Below, piece after piece: positions 47,932-56,570 of a stretch of 64,000 nucleotides of DNA (its first letter is position 1; the number at the start of each line of letters is the position of its first letter). Source of the stretch: an uncultured Lachnospiraceae bacterium (lineage in GTDB: Bacteria > Bacillota > Clostridia > Lachnospirales > Lachnospiraceae); the NCBI GenBank assembly GCA_905234595.1, contig CAJOID010000013.1, positions 1 through 64,000 of the forward strand, written 5' to 3'. Made by a program: the position numbers and the translations under genes. The notes beneath the pieces were generated by a model, which saw only the letters and a program-made list of their open reading frames with translations, had not been told where the DNA came from and did not search any database.

Positions 47932-48748
47932 AGTCGGATTTCTGTTTTAATAGTGCCTCGAGTTCGGCAACACGCCTCTCAGCTGCTTCGGCACGTTTAC
48001 GCTCACGTTCAGTATTTGCACGTTCTTCTTCACGCCCAAGGTTACGTTCTTCCTCACGGATCAGACCTTCACGTCTTTCGAATGACATATCAATGCCCAT
48101 GTTTTTGATTACCTCCGCGCCACGTTCCCGTAGAAATGACTCCAGGATATGGTTATCTATACAGTGTTTTATAGCATTCTTGATAGGTTCGTCGATTCCC
48201 TCAGTCTTAAATCTTCTGACCGTCTCAACGAACCGGGTGTATTCATCAAGGACAGCGCATCTGTCCAGCAGTTCTTTTCCCTTATCAGGGTTAATATTGT
48301 ATATGGTACAAGTCAGCTCAAGTTCAGGTTCGTCCGTGGGCTTCTCGTACGATGATGAGAGCTTTATCGTTTCTATGGCAGGCCTGTCACTTACTCCGTT
48401 ATAGAATACAGCGAAGTGCGGTACAGGTATCAGGATCCGATGTGCGCTATAAAGGTCCCTGTTTTTCAACAAATTCTGCAGAGTAGAGGTGTAGTATATC
48501 AGGAACCTCACGGACATGTTCGGATTATAACTTGACTGATGTTCATAGAAGCTAATGTCAGCATCTACTATGAACGATGCATCGTTCCGGACAGATATGT
48601 ATATATCGCTTTCGAGTGTTACAATCTCGATTGCTTCGGGGTCATCATATGATGATCCGTTTAGTGCATTGTATACCTGCAATGCATACGCTTTGTTCTC
48701 CATCAGCATGGAGAAGACATCGCTCTTGTATTCCCTGTTTTCATTCAT
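47930..48748 (-). CDS. Rpn/PD-(D/E)XK-type putative nuclease/transposase family protein
   Basis: YKSDVFSMLMENKAYALQVYNALNGSSYDDPEAIEIVTLESDIYISVRNDASFIVDADISFYEHQSSYNPNMSVRFLIYYT and charged coiled-coil C-terminus; start moved to MNENREYKSD. Confidence 0.7.
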   Translation of the reverse strand: MNENREYKSDVFSMLMENKAYALQVYNALNGSSYDDPEAIEIVTLESDIYISVRNDASFIVDADISFYEHQSSYNPNMSVRFLIYYTSTLQNLLKNRDLYSAHRILIPVPHFAVFYNGVSDRPAIETIKLSSSYEKPTDEPELELTCTIYNINPDKGKELLDRCAVLDEYTRFVETVRRFKTEGIDEPIKNAIKHCIDNHILESFLRERGAEVIKNMGIDMSFERREGLIREEERNLGREEERANTERERKRAEAAERRVAELEALLKQKSD

Positions 48749-49213
48749 ACAGATCCCTCCCCGTGTATCACAGCCTAAACGGGTGTGACAGACTATGGCA
48801 GGAACCGCTTTAAGAATCCTGCCTACAACAGATATGAAAAAGTGAGTAAGCATAGATTCTTAGAATATAAACAGAAGTGTTTTATATGATATTCTGAACA
48901 ATAGAACCAGTGGGCGTTGACCGGCCATTGGAATTTATGCTTGAAGAGAGTATAGCAGAGGGAAAATACGAAAACAATCGGCAGAATAGACAGAAAACAG
49001 GTGTAAAAAAAGCCGAAAGAGGGGTACCGGATTTACCGTACTATTCAAAAAACAACTTGGTAAATATATTGATTATATAAATACAGGTGTGATATTATAA
49101 AAATAGCCGGCTGGTTTACATAAGGCATTATTTTGCGGATCAGTTGATTTTGTGGTGTCAAAAGCCGATATATTTAATATAGTATGTAATAGTAACACAA
49201 GGATGTGAAAACT

Positions 49214-52200
49214 ATGATGAATAACGACATGAGTACATCGACCAGAAGAAAAGTAAATAAAGAATGGGGAATCGAAGAGGAGCGCTACTCACGTACCGCG
49301 CCCGGCTTCACCAAGCGCAAACTCAGGAAACGCGACACGCTGCCGATCATCTTTGTGATCGCGATGCTTGCAGTGCTTGCCATAGGCGGATGGCGATCCA
49401 GCGCCAAGGCAGGTGCACCTATTGCTGTCTTGTTTGATGCAAATGGTGGCTACTGGATTAGTGATGATGCAATGGGTTCTCATCTTGAATCTTTAGAAGT
49501 GTTCTCAACCGATACTATTGAAGAAGGTGAAGATGCTGGAAAAGCGACTGTGAATTATCCAGAAGTGCCTTTAAGACCAGGATTCGAGTTTGTTGGATGG
49601 TATAGAGAGTCAGGAACAACCAATCCTTTTAATGATTCTTTTATTATGGCAGAAACCACTTTATATGCAAGGTGGAAAGCTTTAGATATTGTTGTTCCGG
49701 ATCCGCTTGTTGAAGGTACTGATATATCTTCTTTACATTATGGCGATACTGATGGAGTACTAAGCGTTGAATTTGATGAAGCAGATTATCATACATATTT
49801 ATATCGTTGGGAATGTACTACTGATGATCCCGATAGTGTTTCTCCATCGTGGTCAGATGCTGCAGGATCGATAACAGGATCAGAGTATGCCGTTCCGACC
49901 ACTTCCGTTTCAACTATTTACTATCGCTGTAAAGTTACAGCTTCATGGGATGGCTCTACTGGAAATAATACTACAGCTGTAGTCAGGTATAGTAATGCTA
50001 TCGCTGTTACTGTCTCCAAGCGTGTTATCACGGTTTCTGGAATCACTGCAAATGATAGGGATTATTCTGAAGGTGATATATCTGCTACTCTTAACTATGA
50101 AAAAGTAATCTTTGACGAGGCTTTGAATTCAGATTTGAATTCGCTTACACTGGTAGGTGTCGGTGAGTTTTCAGATGATGCTATAGGTAGTAACAAAACA
50201 GTAACTATTAGTGATCTGGAATTGACCAGTTGCCTTGATAAGTACATATTGGATGCAAATAATAGTCAACATACTACTACAGCGACAATCAGAGGAGGTA
50301 CCGTAAGCCCGACACTATCTGTAAATAAAACTAAAGTCTGCACTTATAATGGTTCAAGCATAATACCAGAATATACCGTTACTTTGAATGGACAAACATT
50401 TCCTGCTTCGAACTATACAGTAACGTGTACTAACAATGTGAATGCCGGTACTGCCACCATTACGGTATCTAAGGCTACTGGTAGTCTATATGATTTCACG
50501 AATATTGTTGATACTTATACTATAGCCAAAGCTCCCGCAACGATAGCTTCAGTTACTTTGGGGCCTTCTCTTACGTACAACAAGACTGAACAGACTCAGA
50601 CAGTGACAAAAGTCTCTGTGGGTAATGTTGATCTGGATTCAAGCAAATGGGAGATTCGTGGTACCACCAACAAGGCAACAGACGCCGGTAATCACAATCT
50701 TGTTATAGATATCTCCGGTGATGCAAATGTTGAGGATGGAAGTGTTACTAAAATTTTCACTATAGCACCTAAAGAGGTTACTGTTTCAGGGATTACTGCC
50801 GAATCAAAAACTTATGACGGAAACAAAAATGCCGTTCTCAATTATTCCGGCGCTTCTTTTAACGGAAAACTTGATGGAGATACATTAACTGTAGCTGAGG
50901 CAAAAGGCGAATTCACATCAAAAAATGCCGGATCGGGTATAAGTGTTACAATTTCGGATATCAGATTAGGCGGAACCAGTGCAGCAAATTATAAGGTTTC
51001 TTCATCAAGCCAGTCATCAACGACAGCGACTATAAACAAAGCGGAGGCGAATCCATCTGTCTCTGTATCCGGAACTTATGTATATACTGGAAAGGCGATC
51101 AAACCTACAGATATCACTGTCACCGTGTCGGGAGAGGCTCTCGAGAAAACAGATTATTCTATATCGGGATATGACGATAATATCAACGCAGGTACAGCTA
51201 CTGTTTATGTATCATCTAAGTCTACGGGGAATTATTCATTCTCATCCGTGGGAGGTACATTCACCATAGGCAAGGCTACGTCGTTATCGCCCAGTCCTAA
51301 AACGACTCTGACGTTAAAGAAAACTGCCACAGCAACAACGGTAGGTGATATAGCAGTGTCATCTCTGGGTGTGAATGCTTCTAAATGGGCATGGAAAGCT
51401 TCTGATGCAGGTAAGTCACTCGGATCCGATACAGCAGATACATCAGGCACAGGATCTGTGTCTTCAAGTACCGCAACACAGCCTGTTACTGTAACAGCTA
51501 CGCTTGAGTACATTGGAGATGATGCAGCTAATTATGTTGATTCTATCAGAAACGTTACCGTTACCATAACCAAAGAAGGCGGTTCAACCGCCACCAAGAG
51601 CACAACCGGAACCAAATCCACTACCGGCACAAGTACCAGATCGAGCAGCTCTTCAACAGGTACCAGAACAGGCACGACTTCCAGCCGTACATCAGGCAGC
51701 AGTACGGGTACATCATCCAGAACTTCATCGAGTTCGGGATCCACATCATCACGTACAGGATCATCGAGCAGGACTTCATCCGGTTCGGCTTCGGGATCGG
51801 GCAGTGCAGCATCAGCTGAGGCTAAGCCTCCGTTTATCGAGGGCGCACCCGATATCAGCGGATGGGAAGCCATATTGACCCATATAGCAGGCACGGCACT
51901 CGGAGATTCGATTCCGGTATATATGAACGGATCATCTGTAGTTCCCGCTGATGTGCTTAACAGTTTCAAGGACAGGAATGTTACTCTGGTACTGGATATG
52001 GGCAACAGCATCAAGTGGAATATCAACGGAGCATGCATATCTCAGGATATTTCGGATGATATAGATTTCTCGATAACGACCAATATGAAGACTATACCTT
52101 CTGACCTGATCGATCTGGTCTCGACTACGGATTATAAGATGCAGCTGCATCTCGAACATAACGGTGACTTCCTCGTTGCCCCTATACTGACACTTAATCT

Positions 52201-52774
52201 GGGAGCAAATAACGCAGGTCTCTATGCGAATCTGTTCTACTATAACGAGCCGGATAACGCGCTTGAGTATGTGACCGCAGACCAGATATCCGAAGACGGT
52301 ACGGCTTCTCTGACATTCACACATGCATCGGATTATGTGATCATAGTGGATAAAGAGATCCTGGCCAATACCGCTGTACATCTTGATAAGCCTGCTGAGA
52401 AAGATACTGCCGAAAAGGCTGACAATCCCATCAGCAATATCGCAGATCCCAACAGCATGCAGGCATATGTACAGACTCAGTCGATGGAAGAGAACAAAAC
52501 ACCAAAGAGTGCGGCTGTAGCCCGCAGGATCGTTGCACCTGAAGCAAAAGCGGGATTACGTGTATTCTGGATACTTCTGATCCTGATAGCGGCTCTGGTG
52601 GGTGTAAATACATATCTCTTCATGAACCGTGAAGAACTCAAGGCCACTGCATCCAGCAGGGCGTCGAAGAAGGCTCTGTCAAGGAGTTCCAGTAAAGCCG
52701 CAGCAGCCAACGGACAGAAGAACTTAAAGAAGATACAGAAGGCAAATAATAAGAAGTTCAAGAAGTATCTGTAA
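49214..52774 (+). CDS. Large repeat-containing surface protein: N-terminal TM, InlB/Listeria-Bacteroides repeat, YDG-type repeats, Ser/Thr/Gly-rich linker, C-terminal TM and basic tail
   Basis: ANGGYWIS...PLRPGFEFVGWYRE...AETTLYARWKA; two YDG-like modules (ITVSGITANDRDYSEGD..., VTVSGITAESKTYDGNKNAVLNYSG...); TKSTTGTSTRSSSSSTGTRTGTTSSRTSG; FWILLILIAALVGVNTYLF then a Lys-rich tail. Confidence 0.85.
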   Translation: MMNNDMSTSTRRKVNKEWGIEEERYSRTAPGFTKRKLRKRDTLPIIFVIAMLAVLAIGGWRSSAKAGAPIAVLFDANGGYWISDDAMGSHLESLEVFSTDTIEEGEDAGKATVNYPEVPLRPGFEFVGWYRESGTTNPFNDSFIMAETTLYARWKALDIVVPDPLVEGTDISSLHYGDTDGVLSVEFDEADYHTYLYRWECTTDDPDSVSPSWSDAAGSITGSEYAVPTTSVSTIYYRCKVTASWDGSTGNNTTAVVRYSNAIAVTVSKRVITVSGITANDRDYSEGDISATLNYEKVIFDEALNSDLNSLTLVGVGEFSDDAIGSNKTVTISDLELTSCLDKYILDANNSQHTTTATIRGGTVSPTLSVNKTKVCTYNGSSIIPEYTVTLNGQTFPASNYTVTCTNNVNAGTATITVSKATGSLYDFTNIVDTYTIAKAPATIASVTLGPSLTYNKTEQTQTVTKVSVGNVDLDSSKWEIRGTTNKATDAGNHNLVIDISGDANVEDGSVTKIFTIAPKEVTVSGITAESKTYDGNKNAVLNYSGASFNGKLDGDTLTVAEAKGEFTSKNAGSGISVTISDIRLGGTSAANYKVSSSSQSSTTATINKAEANPSVSVSGTYVYTGKAIKPTDITVTVSGEALEKTDYSISGYDDNINAGTATVYVSSKSTGNYSFSSVGGTFTIGKATSLSPSPKTTLTLKKTATATTVGDIAVSSLGVNASKWAWKASDAGKSLGSDTADTSGTGSVSSSTATQPVTVTATLEYIGDDAANYVDSIRNVTVTITKEGGSTATKSTTGTKSTTGTSTRSSSSSTGTRTGTTSSRTSGSSTGTSSRTSSSSGSTSSRTGSSSRTSSGSASGSGSAASAEAKPPFIEGAPDISGWEAILTHIAGTALGDSIPVYMNGSSVVPADVLNSFKDRNVTLVLDMGNSIKWNINGACISQDISDDIDFSITTNMKTIPSDLIDLVSTTDYKMQLHLEHNGDFLVAPILTLNLGANNAGLYANLFYYNEPDNALEYVTADQISEDGTASLTFTHASDYVIIVDKEILANTAVHLDKPAEKDTAEKADNPISNIADPNSMQAYVQTQSMEENKTPKSAAVARRIVAPEAKAGLRVFWILLILIAALVGVNTYLFMNREELKATASSRASKKALSRSSSKAAAANGQKNLKKIQKANNKKFKKYL

Positions 52775-52803
52775 TTAATCTTAATACGGAGGTATATCAA
52801 AAA

Positions 52804-53019
52804 ATGGCAGATGTAAAGGAAATGATCGACAAGGTAGTGGATAAGGCTAAGAATGATCCGAAATTCATGGATGAACTTAAGAAGGATCCCGAGAAAGCAA
52901 TTGAATCCGTTGTAGGGATGGATATTCCCGACGGAATGGTAGACAAGGTTATGGCTGCCGTTAAGAGTAAGGACACCCTTGATAAAGTGGGAAATGTCCT
53001 GAATATGCTCAAGAAATAA
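52804..53019 (+). CDS. 71-aa protein resembling NHLP/Nif11-type RiPP leader peptides
   Basis: DPKFMDELKKDPEKAIESVVGMDIPDGMVDKVMAAVK resembles D-P-x-F-x-x-x-L-x-x-D-P-x-x-A-[I/L]-...-G-x-x-[I/L]-P-x-G; good RBS (acggaggtatatc). Confidence 0.6.
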   Translation: MADVKEMIDKVVDKAKNDPKFMDELKKDPEKAIESVVGMDIPDGMVDKVMAAVKSKDTLDKVGNVLNMLKK

Positions 53020-53037
53020 TAAACGTACCCTTTATCT

Positions 53038-55653
53038 TCAGTCGGGTTCAAACTCGAGGATCTCTTCATCAGAATCCGATGTATCTTCGCCGTTCTTATC
53101 GTATTCTTTCTTAAGAGTATCGACTACGGCGCTGTAGAGATCCAACATGGAATCATGTTCTTTATCAATGGCCGCGGTGTCTCCGACATCAGCGGCCTTT
53201 TCCATACGTCTGGCTGTCTCTGAGAGTTCCATTGCGCCTATCATCTTGGAAGAACTCTTGAGAGCATGAGCTGTTATCGCATAGTTTTTCCAGTCACCGG
53301 TGCTTCGGCTTTCATTAAGAACGAAAGTCTTACGATCGGAATCATTGATATATTCGTCCACAAGTTCTTTGTACAACGACTCGTCACCGCCGCAGAAAGA
53401 CATGGCTTCAGACTTGTCAATATACGGAGAATTACTGTCATAAGCCACCGATACGACCGGAGCGACCGCCTCGAATTCCTTATGGACTTTTTCCGACGGC
53501 AGATATTTGAGCAGAAGCCTTTCGAGGTTGTGTGAATCGATAGGCTTGGAAAGATAATCGTCAAAGCCTTCAGCCAGGTATTTATCCTTTGCACCGGTTA
53601 CGGCATCAGCCGTCAGGCATATAAAGGGCGTATTCTTATTCTGACTTCCCGCATCCTCTTTGATCCGGTTCATCGCTGTGATACCGTCCATTTCGGGCAT
53701 ACGCTGGTCCATGAGTATTAGATCATAGCAGTTCGATCTGCACAGTTCGATCGATTCGGCGCCGCTTTCGGCAGTATCTATCAGGATTCCGGTATTCTTG
53801 AGCAGCCCTTTGGCGACCACGAGGTTCATGATCGTATCATCAACGATAAGTATATGCGCATCCGGAGCGTGGAAGGCTTCTTTACGGGCTTTCTGTGCTT
53901 TGATCATCTGCTCGAACTTTTCACGGAAATCGCCTATAGGTTCGTCGACAGTGACTTTTTGAGGTAATGTGATCGTAAAGAGGGATCCCTTGCCGTATTC
54001 ACTCTGGACCTCTATATGTCCGTTCATCATACTCAGCAGGCTCTGTGTTATGGCAAGTCCCAGACCGGTACCTTCGATGGTGCTGTTCTGGTTTAGGTTT
54101 ACACGTTCGAATTTGCCGAAAAGTTTATCGATGTCTTCTTCTTTAATACCGATACCGGTATCCTTTACACCGACTATCAGGTCTATGTAACGGTCGCCGT
54201 TATCAGAAGTGACAGTCCCGGCGGATGAACGGACGGAGAGTGTGATACTGCCTTCGTGAGTGTATTTGACGGCATTATTGAGTATGTTGGTTATGACCTG
54301 GCGTACACGCAGCTCATCGCCATACAGGACGTCGGGAACCGTATCATCCACATCCACATGGAAATCCAGGCCTTTTGATTTGGCTTTGAATGAGATCATG
54401 TTGCTTACATCATTAAGGACGGAGCTTAACTGATAATCGGCGTTCACGATCTCCATTTTGCCGGCTTCGATCTTGGAGAAATCAAGTATATCGTTGATGA
54501 TAGACAGCAGACTGTTGCCGGCACTTGTGATATTACCGGAGTAGTTGCATATATTGGCGAAGGTCTTGCGGATATCGCTCCGGTCTTCGGGCAGATCATC
54601 CCTGGACTGCAGCGCCTCGCGGAAGATCATCTCATTCATGCCCAGAACGGCATTGATGGGAGTCCTGATCTCATGGGACATATTTGCGAGAAAGTCGCTT
54701 TTGGATGCATTGGAGCGTTCGGCAATAGCTTTAGCTGTCTTGAATTCTTCACTCTCGGCGGATTTACGCTCGAGACTCACTACGAGGATAATGGTCAGAG
54801 AGAAGGAGACGATGACTATTGATACGACGAAAAGCATTACTGCTATAACGCTGTAGGGATCTGTTTCCCCTGTCCCGTTGATGCCGGCTGCCAGTGTATT
54901 TCTCATCCACAGAGCGACCAGATAACCTCCTATACAGCATATGGCCACAAAGGTGATGTAGAGCGGACGAAATGCCTTATGGATCTGCCCCGAACCGCTG
55001 AATCCGTTGTATATACCGAGTTTTCGATATACGGCGATGATAGAGCAGGGGATCAGTATGAGGCACAGACCCTCGAGTATGGATGCATAATTATAGGGAT
55101 TGAGAGCTTCCGAAGGCCAGTCAAAACATGACGAGGTCCACATGGTGTATTCGCATACTATATACAGAAAAGTCGTATATGCAACATACGGAGGCCGTGC
55201 ATTGTTTTTTCTGTTATTTATATAATAGAGAATGGAATTAATGCTTAAACATACGCTGACAGTACTCAGAATACCCTGCCAGGCATTGTTGAAATATCCG
55301 CCATATTGGATGTAGAGCAGGAACTGGGCAATATTGAGCGGAACAGGGATCAGACATAAAGGATTGAAGTATCCCTTTTCCTCATGATATCTGGTGTGAT
55401 ATATCAGAAAAGGCATTACCAGATATGCACAGTTCCAGCCGAAATATGCCATGATGGATGAAACGTTGGGATAATCGATCATCACCAGCATGTATATACA
55501 CCAATAATAGTTAGAGAGCAGACTGCTTAAGAAAAAGACTATGCCGTATATCCAGGATCTGCGGGGATGCCTGACATACTGGAAAAGGCAGATCATGATG
55601 GCAGTCAGGTTAAGCAACAGGGTCAGAATATTACCTATCTGTTCAAATAACAT
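53038..55653 (-). CDS. Hybrid histidine kinase (7TM, HisKA, HATPase, REC, Hpt)
   Basis: FLANMSHEIRTPINAVLGMNEMIFRE; GTGLGLAITQSLLSMMNG; ILIVDDTIMNLVVAKGLL...LMDQRMPEMDG; Hpt AHALKSSSKMIGAMEL. Confidence 0.93.
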   Translation of the reverse strand: MLFEQIGNILTLLLNLTAIMICLFQYVRHPRRSWIYGIVFFLSSLLSNYYWCIYMLVMIDYPNVSSIMAYFGWNCAYLVMPFLIYHTRYHEEKGYFNPLCLIPVPLNIAQFLLYIQYGGYFNNAWQGILSTVSVCLSINSILYYINNRKNNARPPYVAYTTFLYIVCEYTMWTSSCFDWPSEALNPYNYASILEGLCLILIPCSIIAVYRKLGIYNGFSGSGQIHKAFRPLYITFVAICCIGGYLVALWMRNTLAAGINGTGETDPYSVIAVMLFVVSIVIVSFSLTIILVVSLERKSAESEEFKTAKAIAERSNASKSDFLANMSHEIRTPINAVLGMNEMIFREALQSRDDLPEDRSDIRKTFANICNYSGNITSAGNSLLSIINDILDFSKIEAGKMEIVNADYQLSSVLNDVSNMISFKAKSKGLDFHVDVDDTVPDVLYGDELRVRQVITNILNNAVKYTHEGSITLSVRSSAGTVTSDNGDRYIDLIVGVKDTGIGIKEEDIDKLFGKFERVNLNQNSTIEGTGLGLAITQSLLSMMNGHIEVQSEYGKGSLFTITLPQKVTVDEPIGDFREKFEQMIKAQKARKEAFHAPDAHILIVDDTIMNLVVAKGLLKNTGILIDTAESGAESIELCRSNCYDLILMDQRMPEMDGITAMNRIKEDAGSQNKNTPFICLTADAVTGAKDKYLAEGFDDYLSKPIDSHNLERLLLKYLPSEKVHKEFEAVAPVVSVAYDSNSPYIDKSEAMSFCGGDESLYKELVDEYINDSDRKTFVLNESRSTGDWKNYAITAHALKSSSKMIGAMELSETARRMEKAADVGDTAAIDKEHDSMLDLYSAVVDTLKKEYDKNGEDTSDSDEEILEFEPD

Positions 55654-55862
55654 ATTATTTTCTCCGAATACTTCGTTATAATGGGTACACCGGATGTATT
55701 TATGATTTAAGCACTTATTATTTTAGCAAAAAGAAGGAAGCAATAATATAAAATATTGATATTTTATCAAATTATTCCTTGCATTCTTATAGTAAGTCTG
55801 ATAACATATCAATGTTGTGTTGCAAATAGATACCTATAGAAGACAGTAAAGGAGGTGTCACC

Positions 55863-56048
55863 ATGGCAAAATGTGATATATGCGGCAAGGGCGCTCATTT
55901 TGGTAACAACGTCAGCCATTCTCATAGAAGATCCAACAGAATCTGGAATTCCAACGTTCAGAAGGTTAAATGCAAGGTGAACGGCGGAGCCAAGAGAATG
56001 CACGTATGTACAACATGCCTTAAGTCAGGTCTTGTTGAGCGTGCATAA
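55863..56048 (+). CDS. rpmB: 50S ribosomal protein L28
   Basis: MAKCDICGKGAHFGNNVSHSHRRSNRIWNSNVQKVK...RMHVCTTCLKSGLVERA. Confidence 0.98.
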   Translation: MAKCDICGKGAHFGNNVSHSHRRSNRIWNSNVQKVKCKVNGGAKRMHVCTTCLKSGLVERA

Positions 56049-56074
56049 TATCTGAATAATGCATTGTATCAGGG

Positions 56075-56112
56075 ACAGGAGACAGATAAAGTCTCCTGTT
56101 TTCTTTTTTTGT
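56075..56112 (+). terminator. Intrinsic terminator after rpmB
   Basis: ACAGGAGAC AGATAAA GTCTCCTGT then TTTCTTTTTTT. Confidence 0.85.
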
Positions 56113-56195
56113 AGATTTTTATATTATAGAATGGTAGAATGAAAATAACTTTGATATTAAAAGTATTTTGATAATAATGGAAAGGACTGGTACGT

Positions 56196-56558
56196 ATGAA
56201 GAAATCTTCAATGGATACACATCTGGGCAATATAGAGATCCAGAATGATGTAATAGGACAGTATGCAGGTGCCGTGGCTACCGAGTGTTTCGGTGTAGTG
56301 GGCATGGCCGGTATCAATGTCAGAGACGGTCTGGTCAAGATGCTCAAGATGGATAACCTGAATCGCGGTGTCGGCGTGTCATTGAACAACAACAAGCTCA
56401 CATTGGATCTTCATATCATTGTGGCATATGGCGTGAGTATCATGGCGGTTGCCGAGAACCTGATCGATGAGATCAAGTATAAGGTTGAAGAATTCGTAGG
56501 TGTTGAAGTAGAGAAAGTTAACGTGTTCGTAGAGGGCGTTAAAGTCATCGACGACTGA
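56196..56558 (+). CDS. Asp23/Gls24 family protein
   Basis: THLGNIEIQNDVIGQYAGAVATECFGVVGMAG...VGVSLNNNKLTLDLHIIVAYGVSIMAVAENL; upstream of the DAK2 gene. Confidence 0.93.
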   Translation: MKKSSMDTHLGNIEIQNDVIGQYAGAVATECFGVVGMAGINVRDGLVKMLKMDNLNRGVGVSLNNNKLTLDLHIIVAYGVSIMAVAENLIDEIKYKVEEFVGVEVEKVNVFVEGVKVIDD

Positions 56559-56570
56559 GGAGGATAAGAG

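Noticed and set aside
51590-51810. Tandem-repeat or CRISPR-like array
   Set aside because: Repetitive look comes from codons for a Ser/Thr/Gly-rich linker; no regular repeat-spacer periodicity.
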